The translations under genes were made by a program, and so were the position numbers. From the NCBI RefSeq assembly GCF_017874615.1, contig NZ_JAGIKV010000003.1:124001-188000 (forward strand): 64,000 nt of DNA, written 5' to 3'. Below, piece by piece: positions 35,282 through 44,883 of the stretch. This DNA is from Paenibacillus xylanexedens (GTDB lineage Bacteria > Bacillota > Bacilli > Paenibacillales > Paenibacillaceae). Numbering within the stretch: position 1 is the first letter of the stretch; each line of letters starts with the position of its first letter. The notes beneath the pieces were generated by a model. The model was not told the origin of the DNA. It saw only the letters and a program-made list of their open reading frames with translations, and made no database searches.

Positions 35282-36433
35282 ATGGCAACACATGCATATT
35301 ATGTTCCGCCCGTGAACTTGATGGGTAGAGGATGTTTACAGGAAGCAGGTCAGATGATTGAACAGATGGGTATCCGCAAGGCGCTGGTTGTAAGTGATCG
35401 CCAATTGATTACTTCAGGCGTTGCTGAACAGGTACTGTCTATATTAAGAAAATCAGGGTTAGACTATGTAGTATATGATGAGGTTCAGCCTAATCCAACA
35501 TGTCAGAATGTACATGACGGACTTCGAGTATTCCACGATCATGGCTGTGACGCCATTATATCGATAGGCGGAGGTTCACCGCAGGATGCTGCCAAAGGCA
35601 TTGGCATTGTAGCTGCGAACGGTGGGCATATCCGTGAATATGAAGGATTTCATCAATCGAAACATAAGTCCGTGCCACTTGTGGCTTTTAACACAACGGC
35701 TGGCACATCGAGCGAGGTGACAATAAACTACGTGATTACAGATGAGGAACGTAAAGTGAAGATGGTGATGGTGGATCGCAACAGTCTGGTCTCCCTGTCG
35801 GTTAATGATCCGGAGCTGATGCTCAGCAAACCTGCAAGTCTCACAGCGGCCACAGGAATGGATGCGTTGACACATGCCGTAGAAGCGATGGTTACACCGG
35901 GTGGATTTACAGTGACAAGTGCGACAGCTGCAGCAGCTGTTGAACTGATCTTTGAATATTTGCCAAGAGCCGTGAGAGACGGCAGTGATCTGGAAGCGCG
36001 GGAACATATGACGTATGCGTGTTTCCTTGGCGGGATTGCTTTTAATAATGCGGGCCTGGGTTATGTCCATGCGATGGCGCATCAACTGGGTGGCGTATAT
36101 GATCTGCCGCACGGTGTGTGCAACGCAATGTTACTCCCTTATGTGGAAGAGTTGAACGCCAAGCATGTACCCGGCAAATTCCGTCATATTGCTAAGGCAA
36201 TCGGTATGGATGTGAAGGGTAGAAGTGATGAGGAATGTTCCGATTACGTTATTGAGGCCATACGTCAGCTATCGAAGGAAGTTGGTATCCCTGAGAAATT
36301 GTCTGAACTGGGTGTAAAAGATCCCGATGTGGAACTGCTTGCCGATAACGCGATGAAAGATGCCTGTGCACCAGGCAATCCCTATCAACCGTCCAAGGAT
36401 GAAGTGATGGAGCTGTTCCGCAAAATTATATAG
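35282..36433 (+). CDS. Iron-containing (group III) alcohol dehydrogenase
   Basis: The product is 383 residues, the standard length. The NAD-binding motif is ISIGGGSPQDAAKGIG. The metal site is TGMDALTHAVEA (Asp, His) followed by GLGYVHAMAHQLGGVYDLPHG (His ligands). NTTAGTSSEVT and the LADNAMKDACAPGNP C-terminus are typical of the methanol dehydrogenase / 1,3-propanediol dehydrogenase / EutG branch. It oxidises or reduces a primary alcohol/aldehyde pair with NAD(H). The natural substrate cannot be told. It is a single gene flanked by terminators. Its ribosome site is ACAGGAGG. Confidence 0.93.
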   Translation: MATHAYYVPPVNLMGRGCLQEAGQMIEQMGIRKALVVSDRQLITSGVAEQVLSILRKSGLDYVVYDEVQPNPTCQNVHDGLRVFHDHGCDAIISIGGGSPQDAAKGIGIVAANGGHIREYEGFHQSKHKSVPLVAFNTTAGTSSEVTINYVITDEERKVKMVMVDRNSLVSLSVNDPELMLSKPASLTAATGMDALTHAVEAMVTPGGFTVTSATAAAAVELIFEYLPRAVRDGSDLEAREHMTYACFLGGIAFNNAGLGYVHAMAHQLGGVYDLPHGVCNAMLLPYVEELNAKHVPGKFRHIAKAIGMDVKGRSDEECSDYVIEAIRQLSKEVGIPEKLSELGVKDPDVELLADNAMKDACAPGNPYQPSKDEVMELFRKII

Positions 36434-36449
36434 ATTTAGGCACAAAGAG

Positions 36450-36475
36450 AGCCAGAGTATATTCTGGCTTTTTTT
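36450..36475 (+). terminator. Terminator of the alcohol dehydrogenase gene
   Basis: AGCCAGA pairs with TCTGGCT around a short loop, followed by seven T. Confidence 0.8.
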
Positions 36476-36568
36476 AGTGTTGTGTGAACTTCTGAGTCCT
36501 TTGAATGCGGAACCATTTCCTGTAATGGATATATTAGTTTTAATCCTGCTGTAAGCAATATTTTTTGT

Positions 36569-36597
36569 TTGACAGAGGGATTTCTTTGATCCATAAT
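36569..36597 (+). promoter_or_regulatory. Strong SigA-type promoter of the second Opp/Nik-like operon
   Basis: A perfect TTGACA (36569-36574), a 17-nt spacer and CATAAT (36592-36597). It lies 48 nt before the binding-protein start. Confidence 0.75.
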
Positions 36598-36644
36598 CAA
36601 TCCATACTAATCAGATATGAATTATTGGAAGGGGATATTCAGAC

Positions 36645-38264
36645 ATGTCACAGTTTAAATTATCAGCCAGAAAGTCATTATGGGTAGGAGCTTTAGCGGT
36701 CCTATTATTGGTGATCGTTAGCGGATGCTCCGGGTCCAAGAATGATCCCGCTCCCAATACAGCAGCTCAGCCAGGTGCTAGTCAAGGTACGGATGATAAA
36801 TCAAAAACAGACGAGACTGTAGCGGGAGGCACTTTTGTCTACGGCAGGCCAGCTTCTGTGACCTCGTTTGATTTGCATAATCAGATTACGTCGAACAATG
36901 CTTTTGCCATTGATAAAGTATTTGAGTCTTTGGTTGCTTTTGACAGCAAGGGAGAAATTGTGGACTGGCTTGCCAAGTCGCATAACATCAGTGATGACGG
37001 CTTAACGTATACATTTGTGTTACGTGACGGATTGAAATTCTCTAACGGCAGTGATGTTACTGCGGAAGATGCCGTATTCTCTCTTGAGCGGCATTTGAAG
37101 GTTGGCGGCCCGCTAGCTATATCCGCCAAAGTGGATACGGTCAAAGCAACGGGTAGCCATACATTGGTGATTACGCTTAAAGAGCCGTATACGCCGTTTA
37201 TCTCTGAGCTTTCCAACTTCTCGAACGGTATTATTCCGAACAATTTTGGTGGAGCTACGGAGGAAGAATTTTTCAAGAAACCGGTAGGCACGGGACCGTT
37301 CGTGGTTGAGCAGTGGGACCCGGCAGGCGATGTGACCTTTACTAAGAACAGTCATTATTGGCAAGAAGGAAAACCTTCAGTGGATAAACTGGTGTACAAG
37401 CTGATTGAAGACGATAGTCAAGCGATCAACCAGCTAAAGGCAGGAGAAGTGAATGCGATTGAATCGTTGGCGCTGCAAAATGCCGATGAAATTAAAAATG
37501 GTGCCGATACAACTGTGGTAACGAACGGCAGTTGGGTGACAGAGCAAGTATTCTTCAATACGCTGGACAAGCATTTTTCCGATGTGCATGTTCGTGGTGC
37601 CCTGGCTCTGGCACTTGATCGTGACGGTCTGACTAAGGCGCTTACCTTTGGGTATGCACAGACCGCTAATTCATTGTTGCCTACGACCATTCCATATAAT
37701 GCGAATGACACAATTAAGCCACTGAACTTTGATGTAACTGCGGCGAAGGCAGAACTGGCAAAATCGGCTTTCCCGGATGGATTCACTACCAAATTGCTTG
37801 TAGCCTCAGGCAACAGCACTAGAGCCCAAGAAGCACAAATCATTCAGGCGGCGGGAAAACAAATCGGCATCAACATCGAGATTGAATCGATTGAGCTGGC
37901 AACCTTCCGTGAACGATTCTTTGCTTATGATTTTGCAATAATGCTGAATAGTGGACAGGCAGATTCTCCGGAAGCAAACTCGATCATAGCTTTCCAGACC
38001 GATCCGGACGGATTCAGTAAATCGTACTGGACACATTACACCAATGATGAAGTTACCAAGCTTCTCTACGAAGGTCAAAAAACGGCAGACGGCGATGGTC
38101 GTGCGGAAATCTACTCCAAGCTGCTTCAGACGCTTGCCGATGAAGTACCTTATCTCCCGCTTTATTACCCGGACATTCTGATCGGCGCTCGTTCTTCCGT
38201 AGATGGACTCGTTGTGTTGCCTAACGGCAGCGTACGGTTCGAAGACGTTCATATTCAGAAATGA
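36645..38264 (+). CDS. Substrate-binding lipoprotein of a second Opp/Nik-type transporter
   Basis: The product is 539 residues with a lipoprotein signal (SLWVGALAVLLLVIVSGCSG, lipid-accepting Cys in VSGC). The SBP_bac_5 fold shows GGTFVYGRPASVTSFDLHNQ, YTFVLRDGLKFSNGSDVTAED, KPVGTGPFVVEQWD and PYLPLYYPDILIGARSSV near the end. First gene of a seven-gene operon. Its stop overlaps the first permease start by 4 nt. The ligand is unknown. The downstream aminotransferase and amidohydrolase suggest an amino-acid-derived or peptide-like solute. Confidence 0.93.
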   Translation: MSQFKLSARKSLWVGALAVLLLVIVSGCSGSKNDPAPNTAAQPGASQGTDDKSKTDETVAGGTFVYGRPASVTSFDLHNQITSNNAFAIDKVFESLVAFDSKGEIVDWLAKSHNISDDGLTYTFVLRDGLKFSNGSDVTAEDAVFSLERHLKVGGPLAISAKVDTVKATGSHTLVITLKEPYTPFISELSNFSNGIIPNNFGGATEEEFFKKPVGTGPFVVEQWDPAGDVTFTKNSHYWQEGKPSVDKLVYKLIEDDSQAINQLKAGEVNAIESLALQNADEIKNGADTTVVTNGSWVTEQVFFNTLDKHFSDVHVRGALALALDRDGLTKALTFGYAQTANSLLPTTIPYNANDTIKPLNFDVTAAKAELAKSAFPDGFTTKLLVASGNSTRAQEAQIIQAAGKQIGINIEIESIELATFRERFFAYDFAIMLNSGQADSPEANSIIAFQTDPDGFSKSYWTHYTNDEVTKLLYEGQKTADGDGRAEIYSKLLQTLADEVPYLPLYYPDILIGARSSVDGLVVLPNGSVRFEDVHIQK

Positions 38265-39205
38265 AGAAGTTCTGGTTGTTCAGCGTTGTAGGAAGAGCAT
38301 TGGCAGTAATTTTTTGTGTGATGACAGCAGTCTTTTTTCTCATCCGTATGGTACCAGGAGATCCCGCTAAAATGATTCTGGGCGAATATAGCACGCCAGA
38401 GGCGCTTGAGAGCATGCATCATGCTCTCGGGCTGGATCTTCCGGTGGGTGAACAGTACATCCGGTTTGTCAAAACGCTATTTACGCAGGGAGATACCGGC
38501 AACTCGATTATCAATGGAACCTCTACCCGGGAGTTGATTGCTGACCGGGCGCCCGTCACGCTGCTGCTCATCGGCATGGCTTGTGCTTTGGCTATTGTAA
38601 TTGCCCTTGTGCTTGCTACACTGGCAGCTACGCATAAGGATAAGCTGCTGGATCATGTCATACGTATATTTCCTACGGTAACGCTAGGTATGCCAATCTT
38701 CTGGGTTGGCATCCTTTTGATTCTGCTGCTGAGTGTTCGTCTTCACTGGTTTCCCGTTGGTGGAGTCGGCGAAGGGTGGTGGGGCACCTTGTACAGTTTG
38801 ACGCTTCCTGCCATTACCGTAGCTTTGTCACAGATTCCGACATTGGTTCGTTCATTGAGAGCCCAGATGCTTGAAGTACTGGAATCTGATTTTGTCGTTA
38901 CTTTGAAGGCGGCGAGATTGCCAAGTCGGGTTATTTTGTTCAAACATGTCCTGCGCAATGCGGCTCTTCCAACGCTGATCCTTCTTGGTGTTAACATTTC
39001 TTATCTGATTGGCGGGACATTGGTCGTTGAACAAGTATTTGGCATTAAGGGAATCGGCAGTTTGCTGTTTAGTTCTATTTCTAAACGGGATTTCCCGGTC
39101 ATTCAAGGCATAGCTCTTTACTGCGCTGTGTCTGTGGTGATTATTAGTCTCCTGATAGAGATCCTTACCAGGTGGCTTGATCCCAGAACGAAAGGAAAAG
39201 CATGA
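38261..39205 (+). CDS. ABC transporter permease (OppB/NikB-like)
   Basis: The product is 314 residues with six membrane helices. The N-terminal FFLIRMVPGDPAKMILGEYS motif and the coupling loop around FVVTLKAARLPSRVILFKHV are family hallmarks. The start overlaps the binding-protein stop, and its own stop overlaps the next permease (ATGA), so the genes are translationally coupled. It forms half of the membrane channel. Confidence 0.93.
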   Translation: MKKFWLFSVVGRALAVIFCVMTAVFFLIRMVPGDPAKMILGEYSTPEALESMHHALGLDLPVGEQYIRFVKTLFTQGDTGNSIINGTSTRELIADRAPVTLLLIGMACALAIVIALVLATLAATHKDKLLDHVIRIFPTVTLGMPIFWVGILLILLLSVRLHWFPVGGVGEGWWGTLYSLTLPAITVALSQIPTLVRSLRAQMLEVLESDFVVTLKAARLPSRVILFKHVLRNAALPTLILLGVNISYLIGGTLVVEQVFGIKGIGSLLFSSISKRDFPVIQGIALYCAVSVVIISLLIEILTRWLDPRTKGKA

Positions 39206-40068
39206 ACATGATAGGAACAGAACCTCGGTTATATGAAGAGCACTTGAACCCGACCCTCATGAACCGCATCTTAAAAATCCCTTCCCTGCTTGTGGGAGGT
39301 ATTATGTTTGCCGTGCTGATTATCTTGGCTGTGAGTATACCGTTTATTAGTCCATATGACCCTTCTGAGCAAAATTTGAGTGACTTTTTGCAGCCTCCTT
39401 CTGCGGAACATTGGCTCGGTACAGACCAATTGGGGCGTGACTTGTTTACAAGACTGATTTATGCCGCGCGAACCGACCTGAGTATTATGGTGTTGGCGGA
39501 AACTGTCCCTTTTTGCATGGGGATATTTCTGGGGATGCTTGCAGGGTATTACGGAAAATGGGTAGATAAGATTATATCGTTGATCACGGACACATTTATC
39601 GCGTTCCCTTTTTATCTAATCGTCATTATCGTGGCTTTTGCCAGCGGAGCAGGCGAGCGGGGAATTTATATTACGTTTATGCTCGTTGGCTGGATCGTAT
39701 TTGCCCGTGTAGTCAGGGGCCTAAGTGCATCTTATCGCAAACAGGAATGGATGGCTTCCGCACAGACATTGGGACTACCGGGAATACGAATTATCCTTCG
39801 TCATCTCCTGCCCAATGTATTGCCTCAGGCAGTTGTTGTGCTAATGACGGATATGGTCGGCCTGCTAGTGGCAATTGTTACGCTCGGATATCTGGGCATT
39901 GGCATCGCACCGCCTACCCCGGACTGGGGCACCATGATCTCGGATGGTCAATCCTTTATCACAACAGCTTGGTGGCTTTCGGCAGTTCCGGGATTCGCAG
40001 TGGTATACACCGGAATTGCTTTGTCCCTTGTGGGTGATGGATTGGCCGATCTATGGAGGAAAAAATAA
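39202..40068 (+). CDS. ABC transporter permease (OppC/NikC-like)
   Basis: The product is 288 residues. OppC_N is followed by SPYDPSEQNLSDFLQPPS and HWLGTDQLGRDLFTRLIYAA. The coupling loop is QEWMASAQTLGLPGIRIILR, and the typical GYLGIGIAPPTPDWG follows. Its TAA stop overlaps the ATG of the first ATPase gene by 1 nt. It partners the OppB/NikB-like permease. Confidence 0.93.
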   Translation: MNMIGTEPRLYEEHLNPTLMNRILKIPSLLVGGIMFAVLIILAVSIPFISPYDPSEQNLSDFLQPPSAEHWLGTDQLGRDLFTRLIYAARTDLSIMVLAETVPFCMGIFLGMLAGYYGKWVDKIISLITDTFIAFPFYLIVIIVAFASGAGERGIYITFMLVGWIVFARVVRGLSASYRKQEWMASAQTLGLPGIRIILRHLLPNVLPQAVVVLMTDMVGLLVAIVTLGYLGIGIAPPTPDWGTMISDGQSFITTAWWLSAVPGFAVVYTGIALSLVGDGLADLWRKK

Positions 40069-40820
40069 TGTCCACAAGTCCGATTTTGGAAGTCGAGGCA
40101 TTGTCACTGTCGACCAAGTCGAATCAAAAATTAGTCCAAGATGTTCATTTCTCCCTTGGCAGAGGGGAGAGTCTGGGATTAGTAGGTGAATCCGGTTCCG
40201 GAAAATCACTTACATTGCGTTCCATTCTGGGACTCCTGCCAAGCGGTGTGGAGCAGACTGGAGGCACCATTCGGAGTGACGTGAGCAGCGCAATGGTGTT
40301 TCAAGACCCGAGAGGTGCGCTCGATCCGCTCTGTACCGTTGTTAAACAACTGTCCGAAGTTGTCTATTACAGGCAAAAGTTAAGCAGGAAGGCTTCAAGG
40401 GTAGCCGCACTGGAGTTGCTCGAACTGTTGGGTCTTCCCGACTCGCTGAAGCGTGAGGACCGATACCCTAGCCAGCTGTCAGGTGGGCAGTGCCAGCGTG
40501 TAGTTATTGCACTGGCTCTGGCTTGCAAGCCGGGCGTTCTGCTCTGTGATGAGCCGACCACGGCGCTGGACGTTACGGTTCAACGTCAAATTATAGAGAC
40601 GATCACCCGATTGCAGCGTGAACTGGGCTTCGCCATGGTATTTGTAACACATAATCTTGCCATTGCAGCGACCCTTTGCTCGAAGCTGTGCGTGATGAAG
40701 CAGGGGCAAATTGTGGAGCATGGAGATTCACTTGCCATTTTGCAAGATCCACAAAATCCGTACACACAGATGCTGATTAACTCGGTGCTTCCTTTGCCGG
40801 AGCTTGAAGGGAGTGAATAA
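40068..40820 (+). CDS. ABC transporter ATP-binding protein (short DppD/NikD type)
   Basis: The product is 250 residues. ATG 40068 follows GGAGG and overlaps the previous stop. The in-frame ATG at 40053 is itself part of the GGAGG region. Walker A GESGSGKSL, signature LSGGQCQRVVIALAL, Walker [15 protein letters not shown]-loop FVTHNLAIA. It lacks the C-terminal Cys-rich HPY extension present in the first transporter's ATPases, which is the NikD/CntD-like short form. Confidence 0.92.
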   Translation: MSTSPILEVEALSLSTKSNQKLVQDVHFSLGRGESLGLVGESGSGKSLTLRSILGLLPSGVEQTGGTIRSDVSSAMVFQDPRGALDPLCTVVKQLSEVVYYRQKLSRKASRVAALELLELLGLPDSLKREDRYPSQLSGGQCQRVVIALALACKPGVLLCDEPTTALDVTVQRQIIETITRLQRELGFAMVFVTHNLAIAATLCSKLCVMKQGQIVEHGDSLAILQDPQNPYTQMLINSVLPLPELEGSE

Positions 40821-40822
40821 CG

Positions 40823-41608
40823 ATGGAACCAGCTTTGCAAATACAAAATGTATCGGTTCGTTATGGTGAATTTACTGCACTGGACCACATTGAATTGAAT
40901 CTCCAGCATCATACGACACTTGGTCTTGTCGGTGAGTCTGGTTCGGGGAAATCTACTCTTGCGAGAGTTATTGCCGGCTTGATCACGCCCGATGAGGGGC
41001 AAATTCTGCTGGGAGATCAAACATTGAAAAAGAAGAGAAGTCGTGAGCAATATAAAAAGATACAGATGATCTTCCAAAATCCGGATGCCTCACTGAATCC
41101 CAAGCATTCCGTCCGGCAGATTCTTGCTGAAGCGCTGTTGTTTCATCGGATTGTGGACCGTTCACAGGTGGAGAAAAGATCCAAAGAGCTTTTAGCCCGT
41201 GTTCAGTTAGAGGCTAAAGCACTGGACAAGTATCCTCACGAATTCTCCGGCGGACAACGCCAACGGATTGCCATCGCACGGGCAATAAGCGTGGAACCGA
41301 GCCTGCTGATTGCGGATGAACCGACGAGTGCACTGGATGTCTCTGTGCAGCTGAGTGTGCTTGAACTGTTCAATTCGCTAAAGCGTGAGCTTAATCTTAC
41401 GTTGTTGTTCATCTCTCATGATCTGGGAGTCATTCATGCCATTAGCGATACGGTAGCAGTTATGCGGCAGGGTCAACTTGTGGAAATCAGTCCCAAGGAG
41501 CAATTCTTCACACGACCTGAAACGGCGTATAGTCGAGAATTGCTGTCCGCCGTTCCAAAGATGCCGAAATTAATTTCATCAGGAGGTTTATATGAGCCAA
41601 CCATATAA
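40823..41608 (+). CDS. ABC transporter ATP-binding protein (short DppF/NikE type)
   Basis: The product is 261 residues. Walker A GESGSGKST, Q-loop IFQNPDASLNP, signature [15 protein letters not shown], Walker [14 protein letters not shown]-loop FISHDLGVI. It also lacks the HPY extension. Its 3' end overlaps the aminotransferase gene by 17 nt, binding the enzymes into the transporter operon. Confidence 0.92.
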   Translation: MEPALQIQNVSVRYGEFTALDHIELNLQHHTTLGLVGESGSGKSTLARVIAGLITPDEGQILLGDQTLKKKRSREQYKKIQMIFQNPDASLNPKHSVRQILAEALLFHRIVDRSQVEKRSKELLARVQLEAKALDKYPHEFSGGQRQRIAIARAISVEPSLLIADEPTSALDVSVQLSVLELFNSLKRELNLTLLFISHDLGVIHAISDTVAVMRQGQLVEISPKEQFFTRPETAYSRELLSAVPKMPKLISSGGLYEPTI

Positions 41609-42650
41609 AGGATTTGTACCGCTTACGCGTAGTGAATACGAGACACTTACACAGTTGCTCTCCAGTCTTTTATCTACGGAGCATCCCCCGGTAATCATCC
41701 CTGGAGAGGCGATCTTGGGCATAGAGGCCGTGGCAGCCGGAATATCCGCGCCAGGTCGTACCATTGTCAATGTCGTGACAGGCCCATACGGCAGTTTATT
41801 TGGTCAATGGCTTGAACGCGGCGGGGCAACGGTGATCGAAGTTAAAGTTCCTTTTGATGAAGTTGTACCTGCGAAGGAGGTTGCTGCCGCGATTGAACGG
41901 TATAAACCGTCCGCGTTATCCTTTGTTCAAGCCGAGGTGGTTACAGGTGGATCAAATCCAGCGGAGGAAATCATAAAGATTGCCCGTGCGCACAAACTGA
42001 TTACGGTGAGCGACTCCGTCTCGGCAGTTGGGGGAGAGGCTCTACCGGTTGATGAATGGGGCGTGGATTTTGTAGCTATCGGTGCGCAAAAAGCTCTCGC
42101 CGGGCCTAATGGCATCAGCGCTGTAAGCATTTCGCCGCGAGGATGGAAATTTCTTGAGTCCAATGCGTATGCGCCGCGTAATTCCATTCTCTCTTTGCTT
42201 GATCTGAAGCCATCCGGGAAGGGGACTGCACCAGTACGTGTTCCTCCCAACATTCCAACGCTGGAGGCCAGAGCGCTGATCTCGGCATTGACAGCGATCG
42301 AGTCAGAAGGGTTAGAGCAGGTGATCAAGCGTCATGAACGGGCTGCTGCATCAGCTATTGCTGGTATTCAGGCTTTAGGTCTGGAGCCTTGGCAAAAAGA
42401 TAGCAAAACGTATTCTACACTGACTACGACGGTTCGAATTTCGGGGGAGGAGAAGTTGCATATCGATCACCCGATCGGCATTGTTGCTCCGGGGGACGGA
42501 GAACTTTTTGGTCAGCTGCTGCGAATTAATCATTTTGGGGCTAATGCATCCTTGTCGGGCGTGGAGGAAGCGGTTGCGACTATTGCCGCATTATTGAATC
42601 AGGACCATGAGCAGGCAGTCCAGGCTGTTCGCCTCGTTTGGGGGAAATGA
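41592..42650 (+). CDS. PLP-dependent class V aminotransferase
   Basis: The product is 352 residues, in the serine-pyruvate / alanine-glyoxylate / ureidoglycine-glyoxylate aminotransferase group. Seen: NVVTGPYGSLFGQWLERGG, a cofactor Asp in ITVSDSVSAVGGEALPVDEW, and the PLP Lys167 in FVAIGAQKALAGPNG. AGGAGG precedes its ATG within the ATPase gene. The product moves an amino group between a small amino acid and a keto acid. As part of a transport operon with an amidohydrolase, it probably processes the amine released from the imported compound. Exact substrate unknown. Confidence 0.85.
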   Translation: MSQPYKGFVPLTRSEYETLTQLLSSLLSTEHPPVIIPGEAILGIEAVAAGISAPGRTIVNVVTGPYGSLFGQWLERGGATVIEVKVPFDEVVPAKEVAAAIERYKPSALSFVQAEVVTGGSNPAEEIIKIARAHKLITVSDSVSAVGGEALPVDEWGVDFVAIGAQKALAGPNGISAVSISPRGWKFLESNAYAPRNSILSLLDLKPSGKGTAPVRVPPNIPTLEARALISALTAIESEGLEQVIKRHERAAASAIAGIQALGLEPWQKDSKTYSTLTTTVRISGEEKLHIDHPIGIVAPGDGELFGQLLRINHFGANASLSGVEEAVATIAALLNQDHEQAVQAVRLVWGK

Positions 42651-43795
42651 ATATGACTCAGGTAAATTCGGAAGATCAAAACTTCAAGCATATTTTTATA
42701 GCAGGTATTGAAGGCAAACGCTTCGATATCTCGATTCAGAATGGCCGGTTTGCATCAGTTGTAGAATCCATGTCACCGTATAATCATCAGGTTCGTCCAG
42801 ATACTAATTTGTGGATTAGCCCGGGCTTAATTGACCTGCATACGCATCTGGCATGGACAGACTTCGACCACTCGGATCAATTGAAGCGTGATAAGCACGA
42901 GATTGAAGTCATGCAGGCGCAAGCTTTTGCAGCTACGCTTAGGACTGGCGTAACCACCGCTCGTGATGCAGGTGGATTATTGCCTAGGACGGCTCAGCAT
43001 CTTGCTGAATACTATGGACATCCTCTCAAGGTTGAAACCAGCAGTGATATGTTGGGTGCGGCAGATGCCCACGGTGTGAAGCATCTGGAACAACGGTTGA
43101 ACGATATATTTGATACAGGCGCAGGCTGGGTTAAAATCATGGCAACAGGTGGACTTGGAGCGCCTACTGAACAAGTGTTAGATCCCGTATTTTCGGAGGA
43201 AGAGTTTGCATTCATCGTTCGCCATGCACATGCTCATCATAAAAAGGTGCTTGTTCATACCTGGGGAGGCGTGACGATCGACTGGTCCATCCAGGCAGGG
43301 GTCGAATCAGTGGAACATGGAATGTTCTTAACCGAGGATCAGGCTGGCAGACTTGCTGAGTCCCGAACCGCCTTTGTGCCGACCACATCAATCTATCGGA
43401 TTGCCGCAGATCCAAAAGGTGTGCTGGCGTTGCCTGCTGTTATTAGTGATCGTGCCGCACGTGCTGCTGAAGCTCATTCCACAGCCATCGGATATGCCAA
43501 AAGAGCAGGAGTCCGTTTCGGGTTCGGTACCGATTATGCCACACCTGCGCTCCATGGCTACAACCTGCAAGAGCTGGATACGCTGATCGACTATGGCTTG
43601 ACCCGGACAGAAGCATGGCAGTCTGCGACGACCCATGCTGCCGAGATTATTGGGCGTGGCGACGAATTGGGGCAGATTGCAGAAGGTTATCTTGCGGACG
43701 CTGTTATTTTCAATGCCGATCCGTATCAAACGAAAAATGCAGATCAGCTACGCAAGAGTATTGTTTCCGTTATTACCGGAGCGCAGAAACCATAA
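42647..43795 (+). CDS. Imidazolonepropionase/prolidase-like amidohydrolase
   Basis: The product is about 382 residues from ATG 42647, which overlaps the previous stop as ATGA. ATG 42653 is the alternative. Metal motifs: LIDLHTHLAW (HxH), the metal-bridging Lys in WVKIMATGG, VHTWGG, and VEHGMFL (His), with the catalytic Asp in FGFGTDYATPALHG. It belongs to the broad amidohydrolase group that includes imidazolonepropionase, isoaspartyl and Xaa-Pro dipeptidases. Last gene of the second transporter operon. Its final codons form part of the terminator stem. Confidence 0.85.
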   Translation: MNMTQVNSEDQNFKHIFIAGIEGKRFDISIQNGRFASVVESMSPYNHQVRPDTNLWISPGLIDLHTHLAWTDFDHSDQLKRDKHEIEVMQAQAFAATLRTGVTTARDAGGLLPRTAQHLAEYYGHPLKVETSSDMLGAADAHGVKHLEQRLNDIFDTGAGWVKIMATGGLGAPTEQVLDPVFSEEEFAFIVRHAHAHHKKVLVHTWGGVTIDWSIQAGVESVEHGMFLTEDQAGRLAESRTAFVPTTSIYRIAADPKGVLALPAVISDRAARAAEAHSTAIGYAKRAGVRFGFGTDYATPALHGYNLQELDTLIDYGLTRTEAWQSATTHAAEIIGRGDELGQIAEGYLADAVIFNADPYQTKNADQLRKSIVSVITGAQKP

Positions 43796-43815
43796 ACTGG
43801 TTTCTGTGTTTTTTT
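43784..43815 (+). terminator. Terminator overlapping the end of the amidohydrolase gene
   Basis: CAGAAACCA (43784-43792) pairs with TGGTTTCTG (43798-43806) and is followed by seven T. The first arm contains the last sense codons. It marks the left edge of the AT-rich island. Confidence 0.85.
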
Positions 43816-43864
43816 CTTTTTGCAAGAAAATCAGGATTGGCAGGTCTATAGCACTTTGGACATC

Positions 43865-43893
43865 TTCACAAATAAGCTGGCATGCGCAATAAT
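43865..43893 (+). promoter_or_regulatory. SigA-type promoter of the recombinase gene
   Basis: TTCACA (43865-43870), a 17-nt spacer and AATAAT (43888-43893), each five of six to consensus. It lies 46 nt before the start. Transcripts from it would run through the recombinase into whichever gene lies at the left end of the candidate invertible segment. Confidence 0.6.
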
Positions 43894-43938
43894 GTAGGTC
43901 GAGCGATGCGACATATCATATATACATCAGGAGGCACT

Positions 43939-44877
43939 ATGAAACTCGGCAATCATGATTTAAATACATATATCAAGCAATATGAAATCTATTTAAGCGT
44001 AGAACGGAATTTATCCGACAAATCCATAAAAGCCTATCGATCTGACCTCAACCGACTCGTAGAATGGCTCAATGACAATCATTTACATGATGTGAACAGA
44101 GATAATTTAAGAAAGTACTTGGAACAATTAACAAGTACACACACATTGAAAGACTCAACGATCAAAAGAAAATACATATGCTTTAAAGCATTTTTTAATT
44201 ATTTGGTACAAGAAGGAGACATTGCTGAATCGCCTATCTCTGGCTTCGGAAGAAATTTCAAAACAGCAAGACGTATTCCGAAGACTCTTTCAGTGACCGA
44301 GGTTGAAAGGTTGTTAAATGCACCACAAGAACATATGAAGCAATTACGTACTATCTTTAGAAAACGAATTAACCAGCGCAATGATGCTATTATCGAATTG
44401 CTTTACGTAATCGGCATTCGTATCGGCGAATTAGTGAGTATTGATATGGAACACATCGATCTGGAAGAAAAAACAGTGTTGATCTTTGGGAAAGGCCGCA
44501 AAGAGCGGTTATTGTATATTTCGAGTAATGAGGTAATTCTTAAGATTAAAACATGGCTGCATGCTCGCGAGCATTTCGAATCCAAGTCTAATGCATTGTT
44601 TCTCAACAAATATGGTGATCGACTTTCGATTTATTCCATTGAAGATATTTACTCCAAATACAGGGACTTGTCTAAGGTTAGCAAAAAATCAACACCCCAC
44701 TACCTAAGGCACAGCTTTGCTACACATCTTTTGAACAACGGTGCAGATTTGCGCTCAGTGCAGGAGATTCTTGGGCATACGAATGTTAGTACAACCCAAA
44801 TTTATACAGAGGTGTCTGTTGAGCGGAAGAAGGATGTGCTGTCGAGGTTCAATCCGAGAAATAACTTGAAAGTGTAG
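43939..44877 (+). CDS. Tyrosine recombinase (XerC/D-like), candidate invertase
   Basis: The product is 312 residues. ATG 43939 follows AGGAGG. An in-frame extension to 43882 would run into the promoter. The N-terminal SAM-like core-binding domain (about 8-95) is followed by a catalytic domain with the full set of residues: Arg161 (GIRIGEL), Lys185 (GKGRKER), His254 and Arg257 ([12 protein letters not shown]), His280 (LGHTNVSTT) and nucleophile Tyr289. It resembles chromosomal Xer-like enzymes more than long phage integrases, having no arm-binding N-domain. It ends 14 nt before the left 30-bp inverted repeat. Geometry and completeness suggest that it acts on the two flanking repeats. Confidence 0.9.
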   Translation: MKLGNHDLNTYIKQYEIYLSVERNLSDKSIKAYRSDLNRLVEWLNDNHLHDVNRDNLRKYLEQLTSTHTLKDSTIKRKYICFKAFFNYLVQEGDIAESPISGFGRNFKTARRIPKTLSVTEVERLLNAPQEHMKQLRTIFRKRINQRNDAIIELLYVIGIRIGELVSIDMEHIDLEEKTVLIFGKGRKERLLYISSNEVILKIKTWLHAREHFESKSNALFLNKYGDRLSIYSIEDIYSKYRDLSKVSKKSTPHYLRHSFATHLLNNGADLRSVQEILGHTNVSTTQIYTEVSVERKKDVLSRFNPRNNLKV

Positions 44878-44883
44878 AATAGA

